Of a stretch of DNA of 64,000 nt, positions 35,104 to 46,536 are shown in pieces. Origin of the DNA: Lepturacanthus savala. Lineage: Eukaryota; Chordata; Actinopteri; Scombriformes; Trichiuridae. The notes beneath the pieces were generated by a model. It saw nothing but the letters and a program-made list of their open reading frames with translations. It made no database searches and was not told the DNA's origin. Location: NCBI GenBank assembly GCA_030544235.1, contig CM060475.1, forward strand, positions 2,069,920 through 2,133,919, read 5' to 3'. How positions within the stretch are numbered: the stretch's first letter is position 1; each line of letters opens with the position of its first letter. The position numbers were made by a program, and so were the translations under genes.

Positions 35104-36073
35104 CCCGCCAGCGTCGAATTTTACTTTTACGGGGAAATAAACTTGAAGGAAATCGCACCACGCAGCTCTCACATGTGCATGTGTTTTTCCTGTAGTTCTT
35201 ACAGAGCAATGTCGTCACTTCCGCCAAACCCGGAAGTACGTAGCGAGAGAAAAGACAATATCAACGTTAGCTAGCATTAAATTGTTATGCTAGTTGTGTC
35301 TGTGCCATAATAATAATAGTTTAATTACTTATTATATTTATATAATTTTACAAATTTATCTCCTATACAGTAGGTGGCGGTTACTGCCAATAAATACAGG
35401 ATTTTATTTCGATGTTTTTTTTTTATTTTATTGTATTTATTTTATTATTTCAGATGGTCGTACAACATATGTGGTACATTGGAACACAGGGTGTAATAAG
35501 AAAGAAAGACATTTGAAAACTGACAATTTAAAAAAAAAGTAAAATAAGAAATAAAATGCAATATTTTATGTTTTAGAAAGAGAATTTGCATTTGTGAATT
35601 ACTATCAGGAAATTATATAATTACACCTCCTATGTTAACAAAGGGACATTTTAATATTTATATATTATACTCTATGTTACTTGTGTGTTATTTTATTGTA
35701 TTTTATTTTAACTTTAATGCCTTATTGCTATTTTTTTCTTTCTAGATAAGAGGCAGTTTCCAGGTTCAGTAGACAAAATGATCAGCTAATTTAAATATCA
35801 CGCCTAAAACGATGTAAAATACTATAGTGGATTTAATATAAACGTTTATATTAAATACCTTTCTCCAGTTTATAAATTTAAGGTAGAAGAATAACCGCTA
35901 GAGGGCAGCATTACGTCACTGTAGCGCCTGTTCTGCCGTAACCACCGAAGAAGAAGAAAAAAACACCGCTTCCGGTTTTTCAGCAGCAACAGCGTGGTGA
36001 TCAGGGCTGAAACCAACGTGAAGGTTCTTCACTTAGAGACCCGAACTCATAAAGACCCGAGTCTGCTGCCAGC
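35104..36073. promoter_or_regulatory. Shared nufip1/nop58 intergenic promoter region
   Basis: Only 970 bp separate the two divergent start codons. Sequence near each gene is promoter-like: 'cacttccgccaaacccggaag' near 35216-35236 and 'cgcttccggtttttc' near 35967, both with ETS-type CCGGAAG/CTTCCGG sites common in ribosome-biogenesis promoters. The middle (35.3-35.85 kb) is very AT-rich, so these may be two abutting promoters, not one bidirectional unit. Confidence 0.5.
35895..35910 (+). promoter_or_regulatory. CTCF-type motif in the nufip1/nop58 intergenic region
   Basis: CCGCTAGAGGGCAGCA matches the CTCF core pattern closely. A related GTAGGTGGCGG is at about 35370. Occupancy is not known. 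Confidence 0.4.
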
Positions 36074-39000
36074 ATGCTCGTGTTATTTGAGACCGCGGCT
36101 GGATATGCAATATTCAAAGTATGTATTCTGATTTTTTATCCTTTCCGTTACAAAAAAAAAGAATTTTAACATGGAAGCTACATGCGGTTAGCTTCGGTTA
36201 GCCACGGAGAAAAACGTTCGTGTCTAAAAGTCTGTAAAATAATGGAAAAAATGCAAATGCCATATTTTTACTTGTGCTTAGGCAACGTTATGTGAATGCT
36301 CATTATTTACGCATGGGTGTCTTTACTAGTGTTTAATAATAAGGGAATTTTCTATTGGAGAATGTATGAGGCCTGTAACCACGTGTGCACGCTGGGGCTC
36401 GTGATAAGAGAACTGTTCTTCTTTAAACTTCCACGTGTGTACTGTTGTTTAAATAAAGGATGGTGCTGCTATAACATTTACGATCCAATCCGTAATTATT
36501 TTACCCATTTTGTGGTTTTATTCTGCTTCTTTTTTACTGAATGGGAACTAACTTCACGTGTTATATCACAGGTCCTCGATGAATCGAAGCTGCAGCAGGT
36601 TGACAGCCTGTTTAAGGAGTTTGAAACTCCAGAAAAGGCGAATAAAATGTAAGTGTTGACGCACAGTTGTTTAATCAAGCACCTAAAACTGACCAAAAAC
36701 AAACCACATATTCCCATTTGAGAAGATATAGTCAAGCATTCTGTTCTTTTGTTACAAATATATGATTTAAGGAATATTTCATATTCGGAATACCCCCATG
36801 GCTAATGTCTATTTGATGAAACATGTCTTTACTGATGATTTTGTATTTCCAGTGTGAAGTTGAAGCACTTTGAGAAGTTTCAGGACACGACAGAGGCCTT
36901 AGCAGGTAATTATCCATCCCATAACTGCACCTAAAGCGACTTGAGACCTGTGGTCTGTGATGTGTTTCTGTGTCTGATTAAATCATGAGGCTTTTTCACA
37001 GTATTCGTCACTACCCCTGAGACCACAAAGTGTAATGTTAGCAGATAATGAACAGTATTTTTTTTTGTTTTTAGCGGAATTAGTGCGGATGAGCTGTATA
37101 ATTCCCCTAAAGTCTAATAAGTTGAACTGGTTTAACACTATTTGAACTTGTCACTCAGCTGCCACTGCGCTCGTCGAGGGGAAAATTGGCAAGAGTTTGA
37201 AGAAAGTGCTGAAGAAAGTTGTCGCCAAGGAGGCTCACGAGCAGCTGGCCATCAGTGATGTCAAACTCGGTGGGATTATCAAAGTGAGTGACCGTTCTAT
37301 AACGTGAATGAGAAGCAGCCAGGCGGTGATGATCACGACGTCTAATGTCAAACCCCCTGAAAATGACTGATGCTTTTAAGTCACTACCTCATCTGAGCTT
37401 TCTTTGATCCCAACTTCTGTGTTTTTAACTTCCCTTGATGAATCATTTGAGCTCTAGTTTTTTTTTTTCCTCTCATTCAGGAAAAGCTGGACCTGAGCTG
37501 TGTCCACAGCCCGGCTGTTGCTGAGCTGATGAGATGCATCAGGAGCCAGATGGAGGGCCTCATCACTGGACTTGCTCCCAGGGAGATCAGTGCCATGTCT
37601 CTGGGTCTGGCTCACAGGTAGGTGGCGCTCAAATACAGCGTTTGGTCAACACGACTGCAGCCTATGATTACACTTGCTGTCTGAAACGTCCCTGTAGATT
37701 ATCCTCAGCATTCGTCACTACCACTGAGGCAGCAGTCTCTCATTTAAAGCACGACGATCACAAATAGCTGACTGTGTAGTAACTGATGTTGTCCTGTCTG
37801 TTTTCCAGTTTGTCCCGATATAAACTGAAGTTCAGCCCAGACAAAGTGGACACCATGATTGTGCAAGCCATCTGTAAGTATTCTATTAATTTGAGTAACA
37901 GCTCGTGAAAAATACATAGTTTGTTTAATGTGTCTAACAGCCCAGACCTCAAAGATATCATATCCGAGAAGCTTAAACTAGTTTAATGTTTTAATTCAAT
38001 GTTTCCCCAGGTCTTCTGGATGACCTGGATAAAGAGCTTAACAACTACATCATGCGCTGCAGAGAATGGTACGGCTGGCATTTCCCTGAGCTGGGAAAAG
38101 TCATCACAGACAACATGGCCTACTGCAAAACTGTCCGCAAAATAGGTAAATACAGTCTCCTCACTTCTATTTTGATGTGCCAATTATAGCAGCAGCTTTG
38201 TATCAGTGTGTAGCTAATTGTCGGGTCCGCAGGCGATCGCACAAACGTGGCCACCACCGATCTGTCAGACCTCCTCCCCGAGGAAATCGAGGCGGAGGTT
38301 AAACTGGCTGCTGAGATCTCCATGGGAACAGAAGTGTCGGAACAGGACATCGGCAACATCAGGCACCTGTGTGACCAGGTATGTGTCTTTCCTCCATCGT
38401 TAATGCTGATATTGTATTGGACTTAAAGTTGTGATATGAAATCCCAACCGTTTCTTTGTGGCAGGTGATTGAAATCACAGACTACCGCTCTCAGCTGTAC
38501 GACTACTTGAAGAACCGAATGATGGCGATCGCTCCCAACTTGACAGTAATGGTTGGCGAGCTGGTCGGAGCCCGGCTCATCTCTCATGCCGGTAAGACAC
38601 AGAGGACATTTAGCTGAATGAAAAGCAGCCGAGCGGTGATGATCAGGACATAATGTCACTTTACTGAAAAAGACTGATGCTTTTAAGTCACTACCTCATC
38701 TGAGCTTGCATTGAGAAGCAGGAATAGGCAGGTGCTGATGGGAAAATTATGTTAATTTATCTTTTTTCTTGTTTAAGGTTCACTTTTGAATCTGGCGAAG
38801 CATCCAGCCTCCACAGTGCAGATCCTCGGAGCAGAAAAGGCTCTGTTCAGAGCCCTGAAGACCCGCAAAGACACACCGAAGTACGGTCTCATTTATCACG
38901 CCTCACTAGTGGGCCAAACCACTGCCAAGAATAAGGGCAAGGTAAGTCCAGAGGGACCGGCAACGCGGCCGAGCAATGACGAGTGAGCGAGGTTTAAAAG

Positions 39001-39911
39001 TGTCCGAAAATAAACGCGGGCGCCGCTTTTCTGTGATGTCCAGATCTCCAGAATGCTGGCGGCTAAAGCAGCCCTGGCTATCCGCTACGACGCCCTGGGA
39101 GAGGACACCAACGCAGAAATGGGAGCAGAGAACCGTGCCAAGCTGGAGGCCCGGCTGCGTCAGCTGGAGGAAAAAGGAGTAAGTACACCTTGGATCTGTT
39201 GGCAGGTAGAAAAACACATTTCTGGAATGGGTTGATGTTTATGCGTCTAATATCTGCTCTGTTGTTCAGATTCGACGAATCAGTGGAACAGGCAAAGCAA
39301 TGGCAAAGGCAGATAAATACCAGCACAAGAGGTGAGTCATCACAAACTAGACCTTTTCACAAGAAATTGGGATTTTCTAAATGTACAAATTGTGTGTTAA
39401 ACATCTTTCTCACCTCAACAGTGAAGTCAGAATGTACGATCCATCTGGAGATTCTACAATCCCCTCAACCTCAAAGAAGAGAAAGTTCGAAGAAGTAGAG
39501 GAGGCAGAAGAGCCCGTAACACCGGTGGTTAAAACCAAAAAGCCCAAAAAGGAACCAGTAGCAGAAGGTGGGTTTAACTGGAGCGACTATACTCTCTGGA
39601 TCCACCGTGTAGTTTTGATGCTTATATTTTGCTGTTTGTCTTCAGAGGAAGAAGCAGAAACAGAAGAAACGCCAAAGAAAAAGAAGAAGAAAAAGAAGGA
39701 TAAGAAAGTGGAGTCTGAGGCTGAGGAGCCGAAGGATGAAGAGGAGGAGGTGCCAGTAACAGAGGTGAGACTTGTTAACATTCAATGGGAAGTTTTTATG
39801 GTTTATATTTTATTTTTAACCGCTCAATCTGTCTCTCTCTGTCTCCAGTCATCAGAAAAGAAGAAAAAGAAGAAAAAAAAGAAGGTAAAGGAGGAGGAAG
39901 AAGATGAGTAA
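36074..39911 (+). CDS. nop58: Nucleolar protein NOP58, box C/D snoRNP core protein
   Basis: Fifteen exons: 36074-36118, 36572-36648, 36853-36905, 37159-37283, 37481-37617, 37809-37873, 38011-38145, 38233-38378, 38465-38591, 38778-38941, 39044-39178, 39270-39331, 39422-39567, 39646-39764 and 39849-39911. They give 532 codons plus stop (human is 529). It starts MLVLFETAAGYAIFKV, the NOP5 N-terminal domain. A NOSIC/coiled-coil region follows (LDDLDKELNNYIMRCREWYG), then the Nop domain (about residues 245-400: MMAIAPNLTVMVGELVGARL, ASTVQILGAEKALFRALK, YGLIYHASLVGQ). The tail has several Lys/Glu-rich tracts. NOP58 binds box C/D guide RNAs in the nucleolus with fibrillarin, NOP56 and SNU13 to direct rRNA 2'-O-methylation. 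The gene hosts four intronic box C/D snoRNAs. Confidence 0.97.
36950..37026 (+). ncRNA. snord70: Box C/D snoRNA, SNORD70-like (copy 1)
   Basis: Third nop58 intron. A perfect 7-bp terminal stem (GTGGTCT/AGACCAC) encloses a C box GTGATGT (36957-36963, one off consensus), a D' CTGA at 36974-36977 and a D box CTGA at 37017-37020. The guide before D, TTCGTCACTACC, is complementary to the 18S rRNA segment GGTAGTGACGAA. The nucleotide paired at position 5 from the D box is the A of GGTA, matching the SNORD70 target (18S A512 in human numbering, from memory). Confidence 0.8.
37322..37400 (+). ncRNA. snord11: Box C/D snoRNA, SNORD11-like (copy 1)
   Basis: nop58 intron 4. C box GTGATGA at 37326-37332, D' CTGA at 37357-37360, a C'-like CTGATGC at 37367-37373 and D box CTGA at 37393-37396, with short flanking complementarity (AGGC/GCTT). 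The guide before D, AGTCACTACCTC, pairs with 18S GAGGTAGTGACT-like sequence and points to the G of GAGG at position 5, which fits SNORD11 (18S G509 in human numbering, from memory). Confidence 0.85.
37653..37737 (+). ncRNA. snord70: Box C/D snoRNA, SNORD70-like (copy 2)
   Basis: nop58 intron 5. The terminal stem is GACTGC.GCC/GGC.GCAGTC with one internal mismatch. The C box is degenerate (ATGATTA, about 37664-37670), D' CTGA is at 37681-37684 and the D box CTGA at 37724-37727. The guide ATTCGTCACTACC before D is the same as in the other SNORD70-like copy, so both should target the same 18S adenosine. Confidence 0.75.
38632..38708 (+). ncRNA. snord11: Box C/D snoRNA, SNORD11-like (copy 2)
   Basis: nop58 intron 9. 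C box GTGATGA at 38636-38642, D' CTGA near 38664, a C'-like CTGATGC and D box CTGA at 38700-38703, with AGC/GCT flanking pairs. The D-proximal 30 nt, including the guide AAGTCACTACCTCAT, are the same as in SNORD11-like copy 1. The D'-side spacer differs. Confidence 0.85.
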
Positions 39912-41189
39912 AAAGAAGTGTAAATATTTTTGTTCTAGTTTTGATATCATTTTAGTTTTACTTTATATCAAAGTCAATATTGTAACGTGTTTCTGGATGT
40001 CAACAAGTTGATGTCGAACAGCAGAATTATTGGATTTCCTTTTCTAACAAGTGTGTGGATCAAAGTCATACAACCTGTCTAGACAAAAAATAAAAGCTTT
40101 TTTTTTATTTTTGAATATGTTTGTAATGTGCCCACTGGGCTTGACTGTTTTTATTTGTGAACACATCTGTATCAGACATGTATTAATGCAGAGCCAAGAT
40201 TCTCTGGTTCTGCCCTGGTGAAATAAATCGGTTTTTCCCTGTAATAATATGAGTTATATTGGATAGAATATCATGATTCCATGCCAGAATAAACAATCAT
40301 TGCTTTTAATACACAATGCCAATATATATTTGGATGTTTTTATGAATCTTCATTACAGTTAAAGGGAATTTTTAACTTTGGAAAGAAGAAATAAGCTATA
40401 TCCCCCCCTTCAAAATAAAACACTGATCTACTGAGAAACTCATTGTTGGTTTGTTTGCTCATAAGTAGAATAATAGATGTGAAGTATCACTGAGAATATT
40501 TTAACCTGTTTATAATGACTTGTTACTGACTCCTTTAAGAGGTAAAAGAAGAAGCTGAGACATGGATATTATTACTCAAACTGCATTAAGAAAATCAGTA
40601 GACCCTGTAGGGGGTAATTAGATGTGATCCATGTATTTTGAGCAGCAGATTAATCCACATTTGATGCACTAGTCTGTAAATGAGTCAGAATAAACCATGG
40701 TGTGTTTGTTCATGGTGATGAAGCAACATGTCAACCAGTGCAATAATGTGGCTTTGAATGAATGGCGTAATGTTTTTGATGCAGACTTCTATCTATAGCA
40801 GACTAGCCTGATCTCTCAATAAATGTAAATTACATACATGGAATATTAAACCAGTCAGAAATAATGAACAGCTTTACGAAATCAAATACAATCAGAAATT
40901 TAAGCAGTAAAATATATATATATAATTAAAATTTAATTATTTTTAATTTGGTGTCAATATAGTCTCAATATAAATTTCTAATTCGTTCTCCGCTTCCTTT
41001 ACTTCTCGAGCTACTTCAGACATTATTAGCGGAGCACCGCCCGGAAGCATCGATCGACTCTATCGGTGCTCGACTGTAAATGCCTCGGCCCGTACCACAT
41101 GGCAAGACTGCGCGACTCGGATGTGTTATGAAGGAGCGGATTAACTTCGCAGCCGCATTTTGAATAAAAGAACAAACTATTTTATAAAC
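39912..41189. other. nop58 3' UTR and nop58-wdr12 intergenic region
   Basis: AT-rich sequence with no further exon. The nop58 3' UTR ends near 40.11 kb if the AATAAA at 40089 is used. The wdr12 promoter and 5' UTR probably lie within about 40.98-41.19 kb, where composition turns GC-richer. Confidence 0.55.
40089..40094 (+). terminator. Candidate poly(A) signal of nop58
   Basis: AATAAA about 180 nt after the nop58 stop codon, followed by a T-rich stretch and TGTTTGTAATGTG, a suitable downstream element. Confidence 0.6.
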
Positions 41190-44100
41190 ATGTCGCAGTT
41201 ACAAACGAGGTTCTTCACGGAGAACAAAAGGTAAGCGTCGCTGCCTTTTAACGAAACGGGAAAGCTAAAAATACGAGAAGAGCTAGCGTGCTGCTAACTA
41301 ACGTTACCTGTAACTCACAGTAAACACTTGGCTTTTTACCCACTTAAAAAAACACACTTTAAGGCTAATGCTTCTAGCTTGTTGAGCAACTCTGCGAAGT
41401 TATGCCGTTTTCTTCACATTTATACACTTATTATACAACACACTGGCACAGTTAATCGATTAAATATGTGTGTTATATATATGATACTAATGAAATCGCC
41501 ATCTTTGTACAGGTATGTTGTAGATGATGTCCCATTCTCCATCCCAGCTGCCTCTGAAGTGCAGGACCTCAGCAATGTCATCAACAAGCTGCTGGAGGCA
41601 AAAAATGGTAAAATGTGTAATATTACAGCTAATATCAGACCTCATACTTAACACTGTTGTCCTATATATATCGCCATATTTATTGTGTATCAAGTGGTTT
41701 ACTTTATAAAATATGTTTAATGCTTCTGTTGTTTTTCCACAGCATCTCACAGCAAAGTGGACTTTGACTTCCTGGTCAGGGGTCAGTTCCTGCGAACGTC
41801 GCTGTCCACTCACATGGAGACAGAGGGCATATCTACGGTAGGACCGGCCTCAGTGTTTCAACCTGAAACTAGGACCGGATGAGATTTGTTCATAATATTT
41901 ATGCATATGTGTGTGTGTGTGTGTGTTTCAGGAAGAAGTGGTGGAGATCGAGTATGTGGAGCGGGTCACAGCCCCCGAGCCTGAGGAGTGCATGATGCAC
42001 GATGACTGGATTAGCTCCGTAGATGCAGATGCTGAATGGTAAGATACCAGCTGAGTCATTTTCACATGTATCACATACCTTCCTATGACTCACTGTCATT
42101 TTAGATTGAAAACTGTGATTTCAGGTAACACAATCTGAAGATCTTTTAGTTATTTAACTGTAATAATAACTGCTTTCGCTCTAGGTTGTGTAGAACACTT
42201 GAACACATGAACCTTGAATGCACTACATCTCCCATGATTCTTACCTTGGTACCTGCAGGATCCTGACAGGCTCCTACGATAAGACGGCCAGGATCTGGTC
42301 TGTGGAGGGCAAGGCGGTGATGACGGTGGCTGGACACACCGATGTGGTCAAAGATGTCGCGTGGGTCAAAAGAGGTGCAGCGAGGAACATCATCCATCTA
42401 CTGTCATTAATACAATATCACAGGCTTTTTTAAAACCTGTGTCTGTGTGTGATGTAGATGGTCTGACTTCGCTGCTTCTGACGTCCTCTCTGGACCAAAC
42501 CGTCCTGCTGTGGGAGTGGAACTCCGAGAGGAACAGGGTGAAAGCCAGACACTGCTGTCGGGGACACACGGGCAGCGTGGACGCCGTCGCTGCAGACCCC
42601 ACCGGTTCAAAGGTCGGAGGGAACAGAAGGAAGGGGAAAAAAAAGTAGGAAATGAACCAACAAGACTTTGTGTTAAAACGTTTGTGTCGATTCTTTTTAG
42701 TTCTGCAGCGGCTCCTGGGACAAAATGTTGAAGATATGGTCAGCAGGTAGGTTCCCCGACTCTTCTGTGCACTACTGAATACAAATCTTTTAAACTTTTT
42801 GACATTTTCCTGTGGTGTCAGTGCCCACAGACGAGGCGGATGAGGTGGAGGAGCCTGCAGACCGACCCAGGAAGAAACAGAAGACTCAGCAGCTGGGTCT
42901 GACCAGGGTGAGTGCAGCATCAGAGTAGAATAGGTCATGTTTTGTCTGTTTATTAGCAAGATAACTCAAAAAGTCTAGGCTGGATTTTTATCAGACTTTC
43001 AGCGACTATTGGGAATGGTACCATGAGCAGATAATTACATTTTGGTAACGATCCGGAAGAAATCCTGGTTTCTAGGTCGCTTCAAAGATTCCTGACCTTC
43101 AAACTGGTGCCACCTAGTGGTGATATCTTGCACCTACATAGCGTGGCCGTACTTTGGCAGAGATCTGCGCTCTTCAGAGTGCTTTTCCTTTATAAATGTA
43201 CCTTTTGAAGGGATTTTAAACCACCTGTGTCCTTACTCTGCCGCAGACCCCTCTGATGACGTTATCTGGACACAACGAAGCAGTGTCCTCCGTCCTGTGG
43301 AGCGACAGCGACGAGATCTGCAGCGCCTCCTGGGACCACACGATCCGCATGTGGGACGTCGAGACCGGAGAGATGAAATCTACCCTGGTGAGATCGAGGC
43401 GGAATTTGCCTAAATATTTGCAAGGTTCATATATCCAGGGAAGATATTGGGACACTAGTTGGGACACAGGTATAACTCTTATTACTGTGTTTGCTCGACA
43501 TTCACTGCAACATTTCCTGCTACTTCAGTTGTTTCCACCTGTAAATCAGTGGAATGCTTCTACTGTGAAGCAGCTTTTATATATTTTTTAAACGTCTGAT
43601 AACAGTTAGTGGCGTTTCCTCTCATAAATCGATGTCTTTGTCTTCTCCAGACGGGCAGTAAAGTGTTCAACTGCGTTTCCTACTCACCTCTGTGTCGGCG
43701 GCTGGCCTCAGGCAGCACCGACAGACACATCAGACTGTGGGACCCTCGCACAAAAGGTGCCACTGATGCCACAGACTGCATCTAATAAGAAACAAAGCAT
43801 GGTTTTATTTCCTTTCTCCGTTTCACACTTCTTTTCCCCCCCAGACGGGTCACTGGTGCTGCTGTCCCTGACCTCCCACACTGGCTGGGTCACCGCCGTG
43901 AAGTGGTCGCCTTCACACGAGCACCAGCTGGTCTCCGGTTCCCTCGACAACCTGGTCAAGCTGTGGGACACCAGAAGGTCTGTAAAGCACCTAAGTCACA
44001 GTGTGTGTCCATAGTTGTAATTCCATGGTGTAGCTGCTGGTAAAACATGTTATTTCCAACATAGAATGCAGCATTAAAAGTACCAAAACCTGAGAATGCG

Positions 44101-44614
44101 CTCACAAATTTAGTTAAATCAACAAAATTTAGATTTCCTTTCATTTCCACTTGCATAAGCTGGATCATTATCAGTCAGAGCAGGACTTCCTGTTCATTCC
44201 ACAGCTCACGCCTGTCTGGAAGAAGCTTCCTGTCTTAAACTGTCAGTTTATCAAACTTTGGAACCGTTCCTTCGCATTTATTTTTTTTTTAAGGCAGAGA
44301 AACAATAGTGGGGTGAACTTTTGTAAAGGTCTGATTGTTGCTGTATCGTCTTGCAGCTGCAAGGCTCCTCTCTATGACCTGGCGGCCCATGAGGACAAAG
44401 TGTTTTGCGTGGACTGGACAGAAAGCGGGGTAAGCATTTGATGCAAAAATCATTCAAGAAGAAAGCTGCAGCATCTTAAATGATGCGTGAAATCGGTGCA
44501 TAACTGGTGCTTTCTGTCGTCTGTTTGTGTTTGCAGCTGATGTTGAGTGGAGGCGCAGATAACAAGTTGTACACGTACAGATACTCGGCCTGTCAGACGG
44601 ATGCGGGGGCGTAG
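41190..44614 (+). CDS. wdr12: Ribosome biogenesis protein WDR12
   Basis: Thirteen exons: 41190-41230, 41513-41607, 41743-41837, 41932-42038, 42259-42374, 42458-42612, 42701-42746, 42822-42907, 43247-43387, 43651-43756, 43845-43977, 44357-44429 and 44537-44614. They give 423 codons plus stop, the length of human WDR12. It starts MSQLQTRFFTENKRYVVDDVPFSIP, the ubiquitin-like NLE domain. WD40 blades follow (for example ILTGSYDKTARIWS, FCSGSWDKMLKIWS, ICSASWDHTIRMWD, LASGSTDRHIRLWD, LVSGSLDNLVKLWD), with an acidic/basic insert (about residues 235-260) between blades. WDR12 is part of the nucleolar PeBoW complex (PES1-BOP1-WDR12) needed for 28S/5.8S rRNA maturation and 60S assembly. Same strand as nop58 upstream and ica1l downstream. 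Confidence 0.97.
42965..43175 (+). repeat. Interspersed repeat fragment in wdr12 intron 8
   Basis: Phrases such as 'acattttggtaacgatccgga' and 'tggcagagatctgcgctct' are characteristic of a widespread fish repeat. A 'gccacctagtggtgat' segment near 43110 interrupts or belongs to it. I do not recall the family name. Confidence 0.45.
43107..43121 (-). promoter_or_regulatory. CTCF-type motif inside the wdr12 intronic repeat
   Basis: The minus strand reads CACCACTAGGTGGCACC, containing CCACTAGGTGGCAC, close to the CTCF core. It sits within repeat-like sequence. Confidence 0.3.
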
Positions 44615-45194
44615 GACTGCAGCGATCAGCCACATCCGTCACCACAAGAGTTGTGATCAGCAGACAAAAGCTGTAGGGATTTTAAATTTTGTTCTGTACA
44701 AATGTTGCCCGCTGCCCCCTCTTTCGATTTTTACACATATTTTCATATTGTCTTTGTTTTCCTGTAACCCAAGAAACTATAAATTAATTTTGTCTCCTAA
44801 AGTGTCTGCGTCATTGTTGTATTTGCTTGTACTCAATGGTATATCAGCAATGGAGTAGCATTATGTTTTATTGGGGGATTTACATTTAAAGTGTGCAACC
44901 GTTGTGTTTGAGGAAACTGAAAGGGATAAACCTGTTGTCTTGAAGGTAATCAGACTTTTTCCTACACAAACTGGTTTGAGCAGAGAGGAGAAAACAAAGG
45001 GCTGTCAGTCTGCCTGCTCATATTCTACAGAAGCTCTGCACAGATGGGCTGACTGGGTGCTATTCAATGCACAGTAGACTGAATAGCAGTAATGCATAGC
45101 CACATTTCTTACACATGCAATATATTTCAGGCTACTGGTAGTTCAACCTGGGTTTAATAGGGGGTGAAATCGTTAAAATTTGGAATTTTATATA

Positions 45195-45484
45195 TATATA
45201 TAATGAAAAGCACCATTTTTTTCAATGAAGATAACATTAAACTAATCATAAATGCACTCTACACATTGCCAATGTTATAAATGACTATTCTAGCATCAAA
45301 TGTCTGGTTTTCGGTGGAATATCTACATAGATGTATAGAGGCGCATTTCCAGCAACTATCAGGCTAGTGTAACCTAATGGTACAATGTGTTTGCTCATTG
45401 CATCAGAAGGCTAATGTAATACAATTTTCTAATTATTTTACAACTCATTGCCTGGGTGACCCCAAACTTTTGAATGGTAGTGTA
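45195..45484 (-). mobile_element. Non-autonomous DNA transposon relic (MITE-like), second copy
   Basis: Read on the minus strand from 45484 it begins TACACTACCATTCAAAAGTT, the terminal repeat of the same family as the element at 2833-3230. It shares the internal block with 'gatagttgctggaaatgcg'. It ends in a TATATATA tract and has no coding capacity. The opposite terminal repeat is not evident. Confidence 0.7.
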
Positions 45485-45638
45485 TATTTAGCGATTTGAT
45501 CATGGTGATTGCACTGTTGTACAAGTCTTGTATTAAACATCCTCTGAAATGGAAATTCATGTAAAGTATAAATGCCTCAAAATTGCACTCAAGTGCAATC
45601 GGCTGCTCAAATAGACGATCTTTGATGTGAGCTGAATG

Positions 45639-45654
45639 CAGCGCCCCCTTCCGG
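45639..45654 (-). promoter_or_regulatory. CTCF-type motif near the ica1l promoter
   Basis: The minus strand reads CCGGAAGGGGGCGCTG, a very good fit to the CTCF core with the GGGGGCGCTG half. It lies at the start of the GC-richer block that precedes ica1l. Confidence 0.4.
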
Positions 45655-45659
45655 CCAAC

Positions 45660-46200
45660 CAGCGCCGCTGCAGCTGCTTTGCATATCCTGAATGATTCCT
45701 GTTCCTGTGACTCAGAGATGATGACGGGTATCGGGAGAGGAGGCTAGCCGACCTGCGCCGCATAGATGCTCTGACTCCTGCGCGAAACTACAAAATAAGG
45801 TGCGAAATGTGCTGTTAAACAGCGGAACCGTGAGATAAAGACGTGCACGCGCTCAATCGTCGCTCCGTTTAATTGTAAACGAGCCGTGGCGCTTTTTGTG
45901 GAAACGACACCTGCTACAAGCTAAAACGGCTGCTAGCGCACGAGATCCTTTGCCGTTTCCTGGCAACGCTCTTCTCCCGATTATTATTATTTTTTATTTT
46001 ACATTTATCGTGACTCTACTCACATGACGGTATCGCAGTTTATTTGTTAATTAATTAATTTATTATTTCCGTGTCAGCGGGGTTTGTTGTAACTGAACAC
46101 CTCGACGGGTTGTGTTGCGTTCACTGCCTGCCGGACACTTCAGTGTCCGATAGACGTCCTTAAACCTGGTTAAAAGTCACCGGGACAACAGCTGTCAGCC
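45660..46200 (+). promoter_or_regulatory. Probable ica1l promoter and non-coding first exon region
   Basis: GC-rich, CpG-containing sequence upstream of the first coding exon. A non-coding 5' exon must lie somewhere here, because the first coding exon (46818) is preceded by an AG acceptor. The exact start cannot be set from sequence. Confidence 0.35.
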
Positions 46201-46536
46201 CTTTTTGTCGCGTGCTGCATGTGTCACAGTGGAAATAAACAGGAAACGGTTGAAAATATTAATTTCAATCGTTATTACACGCGGGGACTGTATTTTGTTA
46301 ACGTTACATAGCTTTTCCATCTTATCCTGCTGCCTTCAAAGACTGGCCTGTGTTCTCCATCTCTTAAAGGTCACATTTTTTCCACTTTTCTTCCGGATTC
46401 TGTTCGTAGTTTTTATAGAACTAACAGGATATATTTGTAGTTTTAAGAACTAAGGTCATATTAATATAGTTTACTATCTCCTCTCAGGTTTTTCCATGCA
46501 GCCCTGGAAAAAAACAGGTTGTTTTGTGTCTATATT

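Noticed and set aside
35104..35172. Upstream in-frame ATG extending NUFIP1 by 23 codons
   Set aside because: The added peptide does not resemble NUFIP1 N-termini and would lie in what is probably the 5' UTR. The downstream ATG has a suitable context.
36296..36652. Extended open frame running into nop58 exon 2 from its intron
   Set aside because: Only the part from 36572 matches NOP58. The upstream codons are intronic, with a clear AG acceptor at 36570-36571.
38385..38464. C-box-like GTGATATGA in nop58 intron 8 as a fifth snoRNA
   Set aside because: The intron is about 86 nt, has no matching D box and terminal stem, and the motif is off consensus.
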